Shown: piece after piece, positions 37,803 to 49,825 of the stretch
Position numbering within the stretch: the first letter of the stretch is position 1
Layout of the letters: every line of letters begins with the position of its first letter
Assembly (NCBI GenBank): GCA_943787225.1
Contig: CALSLP010000005.1
Location: 124,001-188,000 of the forward strand
DNA: 64,000 bases
Source of the DNA: an uncultured Alphaproteobacteria bacterium
Lineage (GTDB): Bacteria; Pseudomonadota; Alphaproteobacteria; MPNO01; UBA2964
Reading direction: 5' to 3'
Made by a program: the position numbers and the translations under genes
Notes under the pieces: generated by a model
Seen by the model: only the letters and a program-made list of their open reading frames with translations
What the model was told of the DNA's origin: nothing
The model's database searches: none

Positions 37803-38749
37803 CTCAGGGTCATGATCTGTGCGGCGAGAATGCCGCCGAGGAATAGCCAGGAGAAAACTCGGTTCGACTTGAATTTAGCAAGGCAGTCTTTGGGGGTGTT
37901 GATATCGACATCCCAGACTTGCCAGATGAGTTGTGCTGCGCCGAGCCCGAGCCCGGCAAAGTAGGGCCACGCATAGTTGCCGAGAATGCCGGCATAGGTG
38001 AAGAGCGCGATGGCGATGACATAGAACGCGTATAGCCAGGGTTTGCTGCCAAGGCCCAGCCGCCGGGCAGTCGACTTAACACCGGCTTTGGGGTCGTCCT
38101 GACGGTCCTGATGGGCGTAAATTGTGTCATAGCCCAAGGTCCAGAAGATGCCGCCGACGTAGAGGATGATTGCCGGTGTTGCCACGTCGTCTCTCACCGC
38201 CGCCCAGCCGAGCAGGGCACCCCAGTTAAATGTCAGACCAAGAAAAAACTGTGGCCAGAACGTCACCCGTTTCATCAATGGGTAAGTGAATACTAAAACC
38301 AGAGAGGCGGCACCGACGGCGATGGCGTAGGTTTTGAGTGTCAGTAAAACCACCAGACCAATCAGCAGCAGGGCTAATAAGAAAATTACGGCCTGTTTGA
38401 CGGTTATCTGACCGCTCGGCAGGGGGCGGTTTTTTGTCCGGGCGACTTGCGCATCGAAATCGCGGTCGACAATATCATTGAAGGTGCAGCCCGCGCCTCG
38501 CATGACGAGGGCGCCTATACCAAAGGCCGCAAACAGATAAAAAATTTCGGGGCTGGCCTGCCAATTTGGCCATGCCATTGCGATTGACCACCAGCACGGG
38601 AAAAGCAGGAGCCAGGTGCCGATGGGCCGGTCGAACCGGGCCAGTCTGATATAAGGGTGCGAGGATCGCGGCATAAATCGGTCAACCCAGCTATCGACTG
38701 GGATGTCGCTTGCCGAGGTGTCAATTTTATTTCGGGTTTGCTTTGCCAT
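37799..38749 (-). CDS. ubiA: 4-hydroxybenzoate polyprenyltransferase UbiA
   Basis: About 316-residue integral membrane prenyltransferase of ubiquinone synthesis. Both Asp-rich Mg-diphosphate motifs are visible: NDIVDRDFD and a second around DTIYAHQDRQDD. Eight to nine hydrophobic helices. I place the start at ATG 38749 (MAKQTRNK); an upstream ATG at 38797 adds 16 residues without a better ribosome site. Its stop overlaps that of the selenoprotein gene by four bases. Confidence 0.92.
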   Translation of the reverse strand: MAKQTRNKIDTSASDIPVDSWVDRFMPRSSHPYIRLARFDRPIGTWLLLFPCWWSIAMAWPNWQASPEIFYLFAAFGIGALVMRGAGCTFNDIVDRDFDAQVARTKNRPLPSGQITVKQAVIFLLALLLIGLVVLLTLKTYAIAVGAASLVLVFTYPLMKRVTFWPQFFLGLTFNWGALLGWAAVRDDVATPAIILYVGGIFWTLGYDTIYAHQDRQDDPKAGVKSTARRLGLGSKPWLYAFYVIAIALFTYAGILGNYAWPYFAGLGLGAAQLIWQVWDVDINTPKDCLAKFKSNRVFSWLFLGGILAAQIMTLS

Positions 38750-38836
38750 AGCGTAAGCTCTAACGCTGTTGTGAAATTGTCTCAAGTATCTGGGCAATCT
38801 CTATAAACTCAATCTTTTGCAGATTTTTTGATCCTC

Positions 38837-39580
38837 ATGCGTGTAACTCGACTTTTCGTTGACCAGCCTTTCTCTTCTGGACAATCGGTTTCCCTATCGG
38901 AAGCTCAGGCCCACTACGTGATGAATGTTTTGAGAATGGGTCTCGGCGATCCTGTTCACCTGTTCAATGGGCGCGATGGGGAATGGCGTTGCGTGATCGA
39001 TCGGATCACGAGACGGCGCTGTTCGGTTACGCTAGAAGAACAGGTTTCCGATCAAAAGCCGGAGTCGGATTTGTGGTTACTCTTTGCGCCGATAAAGAGA
39101 GCTCGGATAGATTTTGTTGCGGCCAAAGCCACCGAGCTTGGCGTTTCGGCTTTGATACCCGTCTTTACAGAGTTTACCGATGTTACCCGGGTGAATTCGC
39201 AACGCCTGCGCTCGAATGCCATGGAAGCGGCGGAGCAGTGCGGCCGTCTGTCAGTGCCGGAGGTTGATGAGCCGGTAAAACTCACGGCTGTCCTTGCGGA
39301 TTGGCCGGCGGATCGGCAGCTGCTCTATTGTGACGAAACCGGCAGCGGCGCGGCTATAAATGAATTCCTGGCCAAGCAGAAGTCCTCTGGCCAGTCCAAG
39401 CCGACGGCAATTCTGATTGGACCAGAAGGCGGTTTTTCACGATCTGAGCTTGACCTCCTGAAAGAAAAATCCAACTTTACAGCAATAGATTTAGGACCGC
39501 GTATTTTACGGGCTGATACGGCTGCGATTGCAGTACTTTCCTGCTGGCAGTCTGTGTTGGGCGATTGGCCGGGTGAGTAG
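38837..39580 (+). CDS. rsmE: 16S rRNA m3U1498 methyltransferase RsmE
   Basis: 247-residue SPOUT methyltransferase. A PUA-like N-terminal domain beginning MRVTRLFV is followed by the knotted domain with the SAM-binding motif LIGPEGGFSRSELD and the LGPRILRADTAAI segment. ATG 38837 is chosen; the TTG at 38828 is less likely. Directly upstream of gshA. Confidence 0.93.
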   Translation: MRVTRLFVDQPFSSGQSVSLSEAQAHYVMNVLRMGLGDPVHLFNGRDGEWRCVIDRITRRRCSVTLEEQVSDQKPESDLWLLFAPIKRARIDFVAAKATELGVSALIPVFTEFTDVTRVNSQRLRSNAMEAAEQCGRLSVPEVDEPVKLTAVLADWPADRQLLYCDETGSGAAINEFLAKQKSSGQSKPTAILIGPEGGFSRSELDLLKEKSNFTAIDLGPRILRADTAAIAVLSCWQSVLGDWPGE

Positions 39581-39605
39581 GCGTAGCGGTTGAGTAAGGA
39601 TTAGT

Positions 39606-40973
39606 ATGGCAGCACCACCAACATCTCCTGGGACACCTATTTCCAGTAAACAAGAGCTCGTCGAATATATCGAGGCTGGGTGTAAACCACCTGCCGACTG
39701 GCGTATTGGAACGGAGCACGAAAAATTCGTTTTTCAGAATGATAGTTTTTTACCAGCACCCTATGAAGGGGACTGGGGTATCCGAGCTCTGCTCGAAGGA
39801 CTTCAACGTTTTGGTTGGGAGCCGGTGCTGGAGAATGGTAATCCCATCGCCTTACAGCATGCGAATGGGTGTTCGATAACCCTTGAACCTGGTGGTCAGG
39901 TGGAACTTGCTGGAGCGCCGCTCGAAAATATTCATCAAACCTGCAACGAAGTTCATTCACATCTCAGGCAGGTCAAAGAAGTAGCAGGCGAACTCGGCAT
40001 TGGTCTGATCGGTGTTGGCTTTAATCCGAAATGGAAACGTGACGATATTCCGTGGATGCCGAAGGGCCGCTATGAAATTATGCGGAGCTATATGCCAAAG
40101 AAGGGCTCGCTCGGCCTTGATATGATGCTTCGGACCTCGACCGTGCAGGTCAATCTGGATTTTCAGTCCGAGGCCGATATGGTCAAGAAGTTCCGGGTTT
40201 CTCTGGCGCTCCAACCAATCGCGACGGCGTTATTCGCAGATTCTCCGTTTTTGGAAGGCAAGCCAAGTGGCTATCTGTCCTATCGCAGTCACATCTGGGA
40301 AGACACGGACCCTGACCGCTGTGGTATTCTGCCCTTCGTTTTTGAAGACGGGATGGGTTTCGAGCGTTATGTCGATTACATGCTCGATGTGCCGATGTAT
40401 TTCGTCTATCGCGATGGCGCGTATCTTGATGCTTCCGGTCAGTCGTTTAGAGATTTTCTGAATGGCACCTTGCCGGCCTTACCGGGAGAGATCCCGACGA
40501 CCGGAGATTGGGGTGATCATTTGACCACGGTCTTTCCTGAAGTGCGGCTAAAGAAATTCATTGAAATGCGCGGTGCGGATGGTGGTCCATGGCGACGATT
40601 ATGTGCGTTGCCCGCTTTGTGGACCGGGTTGCTCTATGATCAGTGTTCGCTCGATGCGGCGTGGGATTTGGTAAAAGACTGGACGCCGGAAGAACACGAA
40701 TTTCTGCGGCTTGAAGTTCCCAAGCAGGCATTAAAGACGCCATTCAGAAATGGGATGTTGCAGGAGGTCGCCAGGGCAACTCTGGAAATTTCAAGCGCGG
40801 GGCTGAGGCGACGTAATCGTCTGGATGCCGTGGGAACCGACGAAACGGGATTTCTCGGGACGCTTTATGAAATTGTTGATAGTGGCCGTACTGCGGCTGA
40901 GGAAAAACTTGAGAAATTTCATGGTGGCTGGGATGGTAACGTTGATCCCGTCTTCAAAGATTATGCATATTAG
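39606..40973 (+). CDS. gshA: Glutamate-cysteine ligase GshA (plant/alphaproteobacterial type)
   Basis: 455-residue enzyme for the first step of glutathione synthesis. Motifs: the [12 protein letters not shown] segment with the metal-binding Glu, a [11 protein letters not shown] segment, and [17 protein letters not shown]. This is the GCS2/plant-like class common in alphaproteobacteria. Full length. Confidence 0.93.
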   Translation: MAAPPTSPGTPISSKQELVEYIEAGCKPPADWRIGTEHEKFVFQNDSFLPAPYEGDWGIRALLEGLQRFGWEPVLENGNPIALQHANGCSITLEPGGQVELAGAPLENIHQTCNEVHSHLRQVKEVAGELGIGLIGVGFNPKWKRDDIPWMPKGRYEIMRSYMPKKGSLGLDMMLRTSTVQVNLDFQSEADMVKKFRVSLALQPIATALFADSPFLEGKPSGYLSYRSHIWEDTDPDRCGILPFVFEDGMGFERYVDYMLDVPMYFVYRDGAYLDASGQSFRDFLNGTLPALPGEIPTTGDWGDHLTTVFPEVRLKKFIEMRGADGGPWRRLCALPALWTGLLYDQCSLDAAWDLVKDWTPEEHEFLRLEVPKQALKTPFRNGMLQEVARATLEISSAGLRRRNRLDAVGTDETGFLGTLYEIVDSGRTAAEEKLEKFHGGWDGNVDPVFKDYAY

Positions 40974-40985
40974 GTGAGCATAGTG

Positions 40986-41486
40986 ATGATGCTTAAAATA
41001 CCTTTTATAGGCTTGTTGATCGCGTCAGGTTTGTTCGGTTTGGCGCCGATGCCCCAAGCCCTTGCCCAGCAGCAGGTACAGCCCTGGGAGCGGGACCTGC
41101 AAAAATTTTATAACCGGGACCGGAAAGTTCTGCAGCCGAGACTACGCAATCCTGCACAGGAGGCTTTGCGAAAATTGCGTCGTGATCCGCTCGCAAAATT
41201 GGGGTTACCGACGAATCAGGGCGTTCTTCGTCAGGAAACGCCAAAGATAGTGGAACCAACTTTTTCGCCCTTTGCGGCCGGGCATGATCGCGATGGTGAT
41301 GGTGCTGTGACGCGAGAAGAATATTTCTCGAGCCAGAGACGGCATTTTGCGCCGGGGGGTGGTTCCGCGACCCGCCGCCAGCGTGCGTTAAACCGGCTGA
41401 ATTCACAGTTTCGCAACGCGGATATTGATCGGGATGGTAAAGTTACGGCGAAAGAGCTGAATTCTCTCCCCGGTGTACGATTCTGA
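40986..41486 (+). CDS. Secreted EF-hand calcium-binding protein
   Basis: 166-residue protein with a signal peptide ending near Ala-Leu-Ala-Gln. Two EF-hand loops are visible: DRDGDGAVTREE and DIDRDGKVTAKE, both with Asp at positions 1, 3 and 5 and Glu at 12. The linker before them is basic and Pro-rich. It starts 12 bases after the gshA stop (ATG 40986; a GTG at 40974 is possible). Function unknown; probably calcium-dependent and periplasmic. Confidence 0.78.
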   Translation: MMLKIPFIGLLIASGLFGLAPMPQALAQQQVQPWERDLQKFYNRDRKVLQPRLRNPAQEALRKLRRDPLAKLGLPTNQGVLRQETPKIVEPTFSPFAAGHDRDGDGAVTREEYFSSQRRHFAPGGGSATRRQRALNRLNSQFRNADIDRDGKVTAKELNSLPGVRF

Positions 41487-41501
41487 TTACAAATGTAGTG
41501 G

Positions 41502-41726
41502 TTACCGCGACGTATCTGGCGGTAAATCCTCTTCGAGAATAGACATCATTAAAGAATAAGATACTTCGCCTTCATCTTCATCTCGGTGCAGGACACCGAT
41601 GAACTCTGGTCCCACACGTACTTCGACGGGTTGGCCGGGTTTTTCCGGCATATCAATTTCAATCCCGTTATTTCCGAATGTTTTACGGAGATAGGACTGA
41701 ACTCGGGCCACATCGCTTCGCGTCAT
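41502..41726 (-). CDS. DUF3126 family protein
   Basis: 74-residue cytoplasmic protein matching the alphaproteobacterial DUF3126 pattern. It has an N-terminal RSDVARVQSYLRKTFGN helix, an EVRVGPEFIGVLHRDEDEGE core and an MMSILEEDLP end. Normal length for the family. Function unknown. Convergent with the EF-hand gene. Confidence 0.82.
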   Translation of the reverse strand: MTRSDVARVQSYLRKTFGNNGIEIDMPEKPGQPVEVRVGPEFIGVLHRDEDEGEVSYSLMMSILEEDLPPDTSR

Positions 41727-41823
41727 CTATTGTCCCCTGGGTCTCTAAATTTCAGCTAAAAATAATTTATGATCTCGGTATTCCGTAATCATGGCGCAAA
41801 CGAGCTTTATGATCTAGTGCGGC

Positions 41824-42039
41824 TTATGCGGGAATTAATTTTCCCCACGTAACACAGTCCGTATGGGCCAGTGAGCGCTCGCGATAATATCCAATAAGCT
41901 GAATGCCCAATTGCATTCCGTCCTGCGCCGGGCGAGGGACATTGAGGTTGAGCGCACCGAGTTGCGAAGAAAATTCATCCTGCACCGCGGTGACTCTCGA
42001 ATCGCAACTGGCAGTCGAAGTTAATGGTAAGAGATACAA
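41824..42039 (-). pseudogene. Possible remnant of an amidase C-terminus
   Basis: A 71-residue frame ends with a stretch resembling the end of amidase-signature enzymes: LNVPRPAQDGMQLGIQLIGY, normally followed by a short C-terminal helix. The catalytic Lys-Ser-Ser part is not found anywhere on this strand upstream, and the first 25 residues are not family-like. It looks like a decayed fragment left by a deletion. The rest of 41727-42191 (465 bp) is A+T-rich and I see no other gene in it. Confidence 0.35.
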
Positions 42040-42191
42040 TTTATAATTTTCTTCAATAGAATCAATATTTTATAAACCTCTTTAATTCCATATTTAACTT
42101 ATTGTTAACCATACTTCACAATAGTCACTGATACGTGATAAGGCATTAATAGTGAAAAAATTCACATTGGGTTGGGCAGTAAAAATATAAT

Positions 42192-43815
42192 ATGAGCTTA
42201 GTACATTCGCGGACTTTTCTTCGGGAACGTCAGGAAATCGTTGACCGGCTGTCGAAATGGCAGGAGCTGGTCAATCTCGTTGCTAATATATTTGGTGGCT
42301 CTGCGTCGCTGGTTTGCCAGATAACAGAATCGGGTATTCGTCCGGTTGTGTCGAGCGATCAGGAAAGTAATCCATTTCCAATTGGGGCGACCTTTCCGTT
42401 TGAGGCGCACACCTTTTGCAAAGAGGTGATCGTCAAACAGGAGCCGCTCTACATTCCAAATGCGGCTGAAGACCCTTATTGGGATGAAAGCCCTGTTTGG
42501 ACGGAGCATGGCTTCCGTTCTTATTACGGGGTCCCTCTTTTTTGGCCTGACGGCCAGGCGTTTGGCACTATCTGCATCATGGACATGGTTGCGACGGAAT
42601 ATAAAGAACCGTTCATCCATTGGCTTACCTGTTTTCGTGATTTGGTCGAAGCTGACCTCATCTCTGCAGCGCAGTATTTGAACAAGTCAGAGTTTCTTGC
42701 TGGCGTCAGTCATGAGCTCAGAACACCGATGAATGGTATTGTCGGTATGGCGGATTCCCTCCTTCGGTCCACCTTGTCGAATGATCAAAAACAGGAAGTC
42801 GAAACGATCCGGGATTGTGCAGAAACCCTTGTCTCATTGCTCAATGATATTCTGGACATCTCCAAGATCGAAGCTGGTCGCCTCGATATCGACATTCAGA
42901 GTTTCAGTCTTCGAGAGATGATCACCCATGTTGAACGGCTGTGGCGCACTCGGTCTGAGGCTAAAGGTTTGGGGCTAATAATCGACATCGCGACCGATAT
43001 TCCCGACAGATTGGAAGGTGATGTAAATCGTATAAAGCAGATTTTGTTCAATCTTTTGTCAAACGCCATAAAATATACCAATCAGGGCAGCGTGGCGGTT
43101 AAAATCCGATCAAAAGGGCATAGAGACGGGTCTGATAGAATTCGATTTGAAGTTCAGGATACCGGCAATGGGCTGGACCTTGAGTCTCAACAACAATTGT
43201 TCCAACGGTTTATTCAACCGAACCCGTCAATTGGACAGGCAGAAGGCGGAGCAGGGCTTGGTATTGCGATAAGTCGGAATTTAGTCGAGATGATGGATGG
43301 CGCGATGGGCGTTGAGAGTGAGCCTGGCCTTGGTTCGACATTTTATTTCGAGTTGCCCTTGGGCGTGTCGAAGGGAACCGGCAACGATTCAATCGGTTCC
43401 AGTACTGCCGAAACATTTGAACGGGCCTCCAATGTTTCCGTCCTGATTGTAGAAGATAACCACGTAAACCAGCGTGTTCTGGAAGCTTATCTTGCACCAT
43501 ACCAATTTCGTTCGACGCTTGCCGTCAATGGATCCGATGCTGTCGATGTTACAGAACAGGAAGAAATTCGATCTTATCTTTATGGATATCCAGATGCCCG
43601 TCATGGATGGCATAGAAGCCACGCGCAAAATTCGCGAGCAGGGCGGCTGGTGCGCAAAGGTTCCAATCATTGCTGTAACGGCGAACGCGATGGCCGGTGA
43701 CCGCGACCGTTATCTGGGTGCGGGTATGGATGATTACATACCGAAACCCGTTAACCGCGAGGCTCTGACCCGGGTTCTCCAAAAATATAAATTGCCGTCA
43801 GGAAACGCAGACTAG
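42192..43815 (+). CDS. Hybrid sensor histidine kinase, GAF-HisKA-HATPase-REC (one frameshift)
   Basis: Soluble two-component protein of about 540 residues after one extra base is discounted. The N-terminal GAF-like domain (about 15-155) has no membrane segment. The dimerisation box holds the phospho-His174 in [12 protein letters not shown]. The ATPase has [16 protein letters not shown] and GAGLGIAI. At about 43560-43568 the frame shifts; the second frame supplies the receiver domain with Asp in [11 protein letters not shown] and the conserved Lys in YIPKPVN. Without the correction the receiver would be lost. Monocistronic. Confidence 0.83.
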
Positions 43816-43821
43816 GGTGCC

Positions 43822-43848
43822 TGGTACCGCAATTACGCTGCGGTACCA
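43822..43848. terminator. Bidirectional hairpin between kinase and tldD
   Basis: Nine-base perfect inverted repeat TGGTACCGC (43822-43830) and GCGGTACCA (43840-43848) with a nine-base loop. It lies at the convergence of the kinase (+) and tldD (-) and overlaps the tldD stop. No T tract, so termination activity is uncertain. Confidence 0.45.
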
Positions 43849-45266
43849 CCAACGGTTAGGTTATCGAGAAGCATTGTTGGCTGACCGACGCCGACTGGAA
43901 CACCCTGGCCGTCTTTACCACAAGTTCCGATCCCTGGATCCAGCTTCATATCGTTACCGATCATTTTCACATGGGTCAGAGCGTCTGGTCCGTTGCCGAT
44001 CAGCGTGGCTCCTTTTACGGGTGCGCCTATTTTGCCGTTTTCAATGAGATAGGCCTCAGAGGCCGTAAACACGAATTTGCCGGACGTGATATCCACCTGG
44101 CCACCACCAAAATTAACGGCATAAAGGCCGTTTTGAACTGAGCTCAGGATTTCTTCCGGCGAATGGTTGCCGTCCATCATGTAGGTGTTGGTCATGCGTG
44201 GCATTGGCGCATGAGCGAAACTTTCGCGGCGACCATTACCGGTGGGGGCCATTCCCATGAGCCGCGCATTTTGTCGATCCTGCATATAGCCGACGAGAAT
44301 ACCGTCTTCGATAAGGACAGTCCTCGAGGTAGGTGTTCCTTCGTCATCAATCGAGAGAGAGCCGCGTCTGTCGGTGATGGTGCCGTCATCGACAACAGTG
44401 ACGCCTTCAGAGGCAACCCGCTGCCCCATCAACCCAGAAAAAGCCGATGTTTTCTTGCGGTTGAAATCGCCTTCCAGGCCATGTCCGATGGCCTCATGGA
44501 GCAGGATACCCGGCCAACCTGCACCGAGGACAACCTGCATTTCGCCTGCCGGTGTGGCGACGGAGTCGAGATTGATCAATGCCTGACGTAAAGCTTCGTC
44601 GACCTGGGCCTGCCACTGGTCTGGTTCAATATAGGCGGCGTAGCCGGTACGGCCGCCGGTACCGCTGCTCCCGGTTTCCATGCGGTCACCGTCTGCGGCA
44701 ACGATAGAAACGTTTACTCTAACCAGGGGGCGAATATCAGCAACACGCTCGCCGCCGGCGCGCAGAATTTGAACCGCTTGCCATTCTCCTGAGATTGAAG
44801 CGGATACCTGGGCGACCCTTGGGTCCTTTGCTCTCGCATAGGCATCAATCTCCGCCAACAACGATACCTTCTTTTCAAAGCTGACTTCGCCCAGCGGATT
44901 GGTGTCGGTATAGAGAGAAGCGTTTGTTCCCTGAGGTGCTTCAGCGGCATTGCCGCTATAGCCTGCATGGACGGCGGTGACCGTTTCCGCTGCTCTCTTG
45001 ATTGCCGCTTCTGATAGTTCTGACGCGTGCGAATACCCGACGGCCTCATCAGCGATCGCTCGCAGTCCGAATCCCTGTGTGGTGTCGAAGGAAGCGCTGC
45101 GCAAGCGGCCATCATCATAAGACAGGCTTTCCGATTGCCGGTATTCGAGAAACAGCTCGCCGTCGTCTGCCCCCTTGAGGGCGCCATCGACGATGCCATT
45201 GATTCGATCTCGGTCCATTCCGGCTTTTTCGAAAAAGAGTTGGTCAGTTTTGGCTAAATCGGTCAC
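43833..45266 (-). CDS. tldD: Metalloprotease TldD
   Basis: 477-residue zinc subunit of the TldD/TldE peptidase. The active-site motif HEAIGHGLEGD is intact at about residue 265. The C-terminal GxGxCGKxGQ-type stretch (GTCGKDGQGVPVG) is characteristic. Partner of PmbA/TldE (30698-32041). Divergent from the cytochrome oxidase cluster. Confidence 0.94.
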   Translation of the reverse strand: MTDLAKTDQLFFEKAGMDRDRINGIVDGALKGADDGELFLEYRQSESLSYDDGRLRSASFDTTQGFGLRAIADEAVGYSHASELSEAAIKRAAETVTAVHAGYSGNAAEAPQGTNASLYTDTNPLGEVSFEKKVSLLAEIDAYARAKDPRVAQVSASISGEWQAVQILRAGGERVADIRPLVRVNVSIVAADGDRMETGSSGTGGRTGYAAYIEPDQWQAQVDEALRQALINLDSVATPAGEMQVVLGAGWPGILLHEAIGHGLEGDFNRKKTSAFSGLMGQRVASEGVTVVDDGTITDRRGSLSIDDEGTPTSRTVLIEDGILVGYMQDRQNARLMGMAPTGNGRRESFAHAPMPRMTNTYMMDGNHSPEEILSSVQNGLYAVNFGGGQVDITSGKFVFTASEAYLIENGKIGAPVKGATLIGNGPDALTHVKMIGNDMKLDPGIGTCGKDGQGVPVGVGQPTMLLDNLTVGGTAA

Positions 45267-45526
45267 TCCAGAGTCCTTTCAGGAGAAAAATCAGCGAAAA
45301 ATTACGAATTATCACGAAAACCCCAATCTGAGGTCGTTTAACGGAACTTGCCATCAAATCGTTAACGGCCTGTTTACCATATCGTCTAGATTCTGTCTGG
45401 ATGCAGTTGCGACATAGGGTCGCGTCGGCGGCTTACGCTATCAGCATCCCCGGTGCTTGGGGTAATATAGTTAAGGATTCTATCGGGATTCGTCCTGATT
45501 AATCGTAGTAGCCATTGTGGCAGCGT

Positions 45527-45557
45527 ATTCCTTCGGGCGGGGCTCGTCGGAAGGAAT
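45527..45557 (+). promoter_or_regulatory. Leader hairpin upstream of coxB
   Basis: ATTCCTTC (45527-45534) pairs with GAAGGAAT (45550-45557) around a 15-base loop, 33 bp before the coxB start. A smaller hairpin GCGAC-ATAGG-GTCGC lies about 120 bp further upstream. The region 45267-45590 (324 bp) holds no open frame that looks real and should contain the promoters of tldD and of the oxidase operon. Function of the hairpins unknown. Confidence 0.3.
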
Positions 45558-45590
45558 GTTGTTGTTCAGGCCAAAGAACGGAAGAGAGCG

Positions 45591-46469
45591 ATGCGGTTTA
45601 ATAAAATTCTTTCGGCGGTTTCATCGATATGGGCAGGCTTGGCTTGCGGGCTAATCGGGACCAGCGCTTTAGCGTCGTCTCCCACGCCCTGGCAAAAAGG
45701 TTTCCAGCCCGCCGTAACAACGGTGATGGAAGACATTGTCGATTTTCATGATCTGTTGCTGGTGATCATCACCCTGACGACGATCTTTGTGCTGGTCCTG
45801 CTGATATACACAATGTGGCGGTTTAGCGCCAAGCGGAACCCGGTCCCGTCAAAGACAACGCATCACGCGATGTTGGAGATGGTCTGGACGATCGTTCCGG
45901 TTATCATTCTGGTCGTCATCGCGGTGCCCTCTTTCAAGTTGCTGTATAAAGCTGATGTCGTGCCGAAGGCGGATATGACGGTCAAGGCAATCGGCAACCA
46001 ATGGTACTGGCAGTATGAGTATCCTGATCACGGTAAGTTCGGGTTTGCGGCCAATATGATCCCGGATGCCGAGCTCGCGAAGTTTGGCAAAGACAATAAT
46101 ATTAAAAATCTCAAGCGACTCCTTGAAACCGATACCGAAGTTGTTGTGCCCGTTAATTCGACGATCCGGGTGCAGGTTACGGCGAACGATGTGCTTCACG
46201 CCTGGGCGATACCCGCATTCGGCGTGAAAATTGATGCCGTTCCTGGGCGTCTAAATCAGACCTGGTTTAACGCTAATAAGGAGGGCACTTATTATGGGCA
46301 GTGCTCCGAGCTTTGCGGCGTAAATCATGGCTTTATGCCAATTAAGGTCAAGGTTGTTTCCAAGGCTGCTTTTGCTGCCTGGGTAACAGAACAACGGAAG
46401 GCCGCGGGGCTTCCTCCCATGACTACAAAGCGACGCGACGTCGCTAAACTTAATAACTCGGCTCGTTGA
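45591..46469 (+). CDS. coxB: Cytochrome c oxidase subunit II
   Basis: 292-residue CuA-bearing subunit of an aa3-type oxidase. Signal peptide, two membrane helices (about 50-115), then the cupredoxin domain. The CuA site is [15 protein letters not shown], with both Cys, His and Met ligands. The aromatic electron-entry patch [11 protein letters not shown] is present. First gene of the oxidase operon. Confidence 0.95.
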   Translation: MRFNKILSAVSSIWAGLACGLIGTSALASSPTPWQKGFQPAVTTVMEDIVDFHDLLLVIITLTTIFVLVLLIYTMWRFSAKRNPVPSKTTHHAMLEMVWTIVPVIILVVIAVPSFKLLYKADVVPKADMTVKAIGNQWYWQYEYPDHGKFGFAANMIPDAELAKFGKDNNIKNLKRLLETDTEVVVPVNSTIRVQVTANDVLHAWAIPAFGVKIDAVPGRLNQTWFNANKEGTYYGQCSELCGVNHGFMPIKVKVVSKAAFAAWVTEQRKAAGLPPMTTKRRDVAKLNNSAR

Positions 46470-46488
46470 GCAAGAAGGCAGGCAAGAA

Positions 46489-48101
<1,613 letters not shown>

Positions 48102-48135
48102 GCGGTATTTGTCGGGTAATAGGAAAGACATCACG

Positions 48136-49050
48136 GTGACGGAAAAGTCAGGCGATATGACGATGACGGCAGCGGTGCCAGCGGGCGGAGACGTCGCTGA
48201 TTACATCGCCTTGCTTAAACCACGGGTCATGTCGTTGGTGGTCTTTACCGGCTTCGCTGGATTGTATTTAGCGCCCGGTACGATCCATCCAGTGATTGCT
48301 GCGGTCGCCGTCCTGTGTATCGCGGTTGGTGCCGGCGCGTCTGGTGCTATTAATATGTGGTACGACCGCGATATCGATGCGGTGATGGAACGGACGGCGC
48401 AGCGGCCGGTTCCGACCGGCCGCATTGAACCAGGGGCTGCCCTTGCTTTTGGTGTCGCTCTCTCGGTGTGGTCTGTCATGGTGATGGGGCTTGCCGTCGG
48501 TTGGGCTGCCGCCGCGTTGCTGGCCTTTACCATTGGCTTCTATGTCTTCGTATACACAATGTGGCTGAAACGCCGCACACCGCAGAATATCGTTATTGGT
48601 GGGGCGGCTGGTGCCTTTCCACCGATGGTCGGCTGGGCCGCGGTGACCGGTGATATTTCTCTCAGTTCAATTGTCCTGTTCGCGATTATCTTTATGTGGA
48701 CGCCGCCGCATTTCTGGGCTTTGGCCCTGTACCGCCGTGGTGACTATGAAAAAGCGGGCGTGCCAATGATGCCCGTTGTGGCCGGTGAGAAGGAAACCAA
48801 GAGACAGATCGTTCTGTATTCGGTTCTCCTCGCACCGTTGGGCATGGCGCCAACTTTTATCGGCATGTCGAGCTGGTTCTATGGTGGCTTTGCCGGTGCG
48901 CTTGGGGCAATCTTCGTTGGATTCTGCATTGCGATTTACCGCGAAACAGGTGATCGCTATGCGCGCCGGACCTTTGCATTTTCAATCCTGTATCTGTTCC
49001 TGTTGTTTGCGGCGCTGATCGTCGACAAGGCAATGGGACTTGCTGGGTGA
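48136..49050 (+). CDS. ctaB: Protoheme IX farnesyltransferase CtaB (heme O synthase)
   Basis: 304-residue membrane prenyltransferase that converts heme B to heme O for the oxidase. The [15 protein letters not shown] motif gives the Asp-rich site. I choose the GTG at 48136, 34 bp after ctaD with AGGA upstream; the open frame reaches back to 48076 inside ctaD, and an ATG at 48157 is also possible. Nine hydrophobic segments. Confidence 0.92.
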   Translation: MTEKSGDMTMTAAVPAGGDVADYIALLKPRVMSLVVFTGFAGLYLAPGTIHPVIAAVAVLCIAVGAGASGAINMWYDRDIDAVMERTAQRPVPTGRIEPGAALAFGVALSVWSVMVMGLAVGWAAAALLAFTIGFYVFVYTMWLKRRTPQNIVIGGAAGAFPPMVGWAAVTGDISLSSIVLFAIIFMWTPPHFWALALYRRGDYEKAGVPMMPVVAGEKETKRQIVLYSVLLAPLGMAPTFIGMSSWFYGGFAGALGAIFVGFCIAIYRETGDRYARRTFAFSILYLFLLFAALIVDKAMGLAG

Positions 49051-49053
49051 TCA

Positions 49054-49191
49054 ATGGATATGACCGTGGATAATCCAGACGACCTACGCGCCAAGCGAAA
49101 ACGCCTTAATCGGGCCCTGCTCCTGGTGTTGGTCGGGATGGTTGGCTTGTTCTATTTGGTTTCGCTCGTCCGTATGGGGTTCTTTGAATGA
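49054..49191 (+). CDS. Small membrane protein of the oxidase operon (CtaF-like)
   Basis: 45-residue single-helix protein. A charged N-terminus (LRAKRKRLNRA) leads into one hydrophobic segment and an RMGFFE end. It begins four bases after the ctaB stop and overlaps the ctaG start (ATGA), so it is translated with its neighbours. Such a short gene between ctaB and ctaG is common in alphaproteobacteria and often named ctaF/coxF; its function is not well defined. Confidence 0.75.
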   Translation: MDMTVDNPDDLRAKRKRLNRALLLVLVGMVGLFYLVSLVRMGFFE

Positions 49192-49793
49192 GCCGTCACG
49201 GGAAAACTGTTACGATTTTCGGCGTGCTTTGCATCCTTGCAGGGATGACGACACTGACCGCCTATGCAGTGCCGCTTTACGAGTTGTTCTGCAAGGTGAC
49301 GGGTTATGGCGGTACAACGCAGTTCGCAGAAGGCGCGGCGAAATCTGTTCTTGATCGCAAAATTACTGTCCGGTTTAACGCTGATACGAATTCAGAGCTT
49401 CCGTGGACATTTAGCGCTGTTCAAAATGCGGTATCGGTAAAAATAGGCGAACCTGTCCTGGCCTTTTACGAAGCGAAATCTTTGGCAAAGTATGATGTCA
49501 CCGGTACCGCGACGTTTAATGTCGTTCCCAATAAAGCGGGAAAGTATTTTAACAAAGTCGATTGTTTCTGCTTTACTGAACAAACGCTTAAAGCAGGCGC
49601 GCGCGTTGATTTGCCGGTTCAGTTTCATATTGATCCGGCTATCGCCAATGATCGGGGGCTTGATGATGTTGAAACCATCACCCTGTCATACACGTTTTTT
49701 AAATCGGCAGAGTCTAAGGGTAAGACACCCAAACGATCTGCCTGGACCACGAAGACATCGCAACCGGCTAAATCCGGCACTGCGGTGAATTAA
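49188..49793 (+). CDS. ctaG: Cytochrome c oxidase assembly protein CtaG (Cox11)
   Basis: 201-residue periplasm-facing copper chaperone that metallates CuB. One N-terminal helix, then the Cox11 domain with the copper motif CFCF in KVDCFCFTEQTL. VPLYELFCKVTGYGG is the family's conserved juxtamembrane segment. ATGA overlap with the small gene upstream. Confidence 0.94.
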   Translation: MSRHGKTVTIFGVLCILAGMTTLTAYAVPLYELFCKVTGYGGTTQFAEGAAKSVLDRKITVRFNADTNSELPWTFSAVQNAVSVKIGEPVLAFYEAKSLAKYDVTGTATFNVVPNKAGKYFNKVDCFCFTEQTLKAGARVDLPVQFHIDPAIANDRGLDDVETITLSYTFFKSAESKGKTPKRSAWTTKTSQPAKSGTAVN

Positions 49794-49825
49794 TAGAGCT
49801 ATAACAACCTACGGGAAGTACGAAA

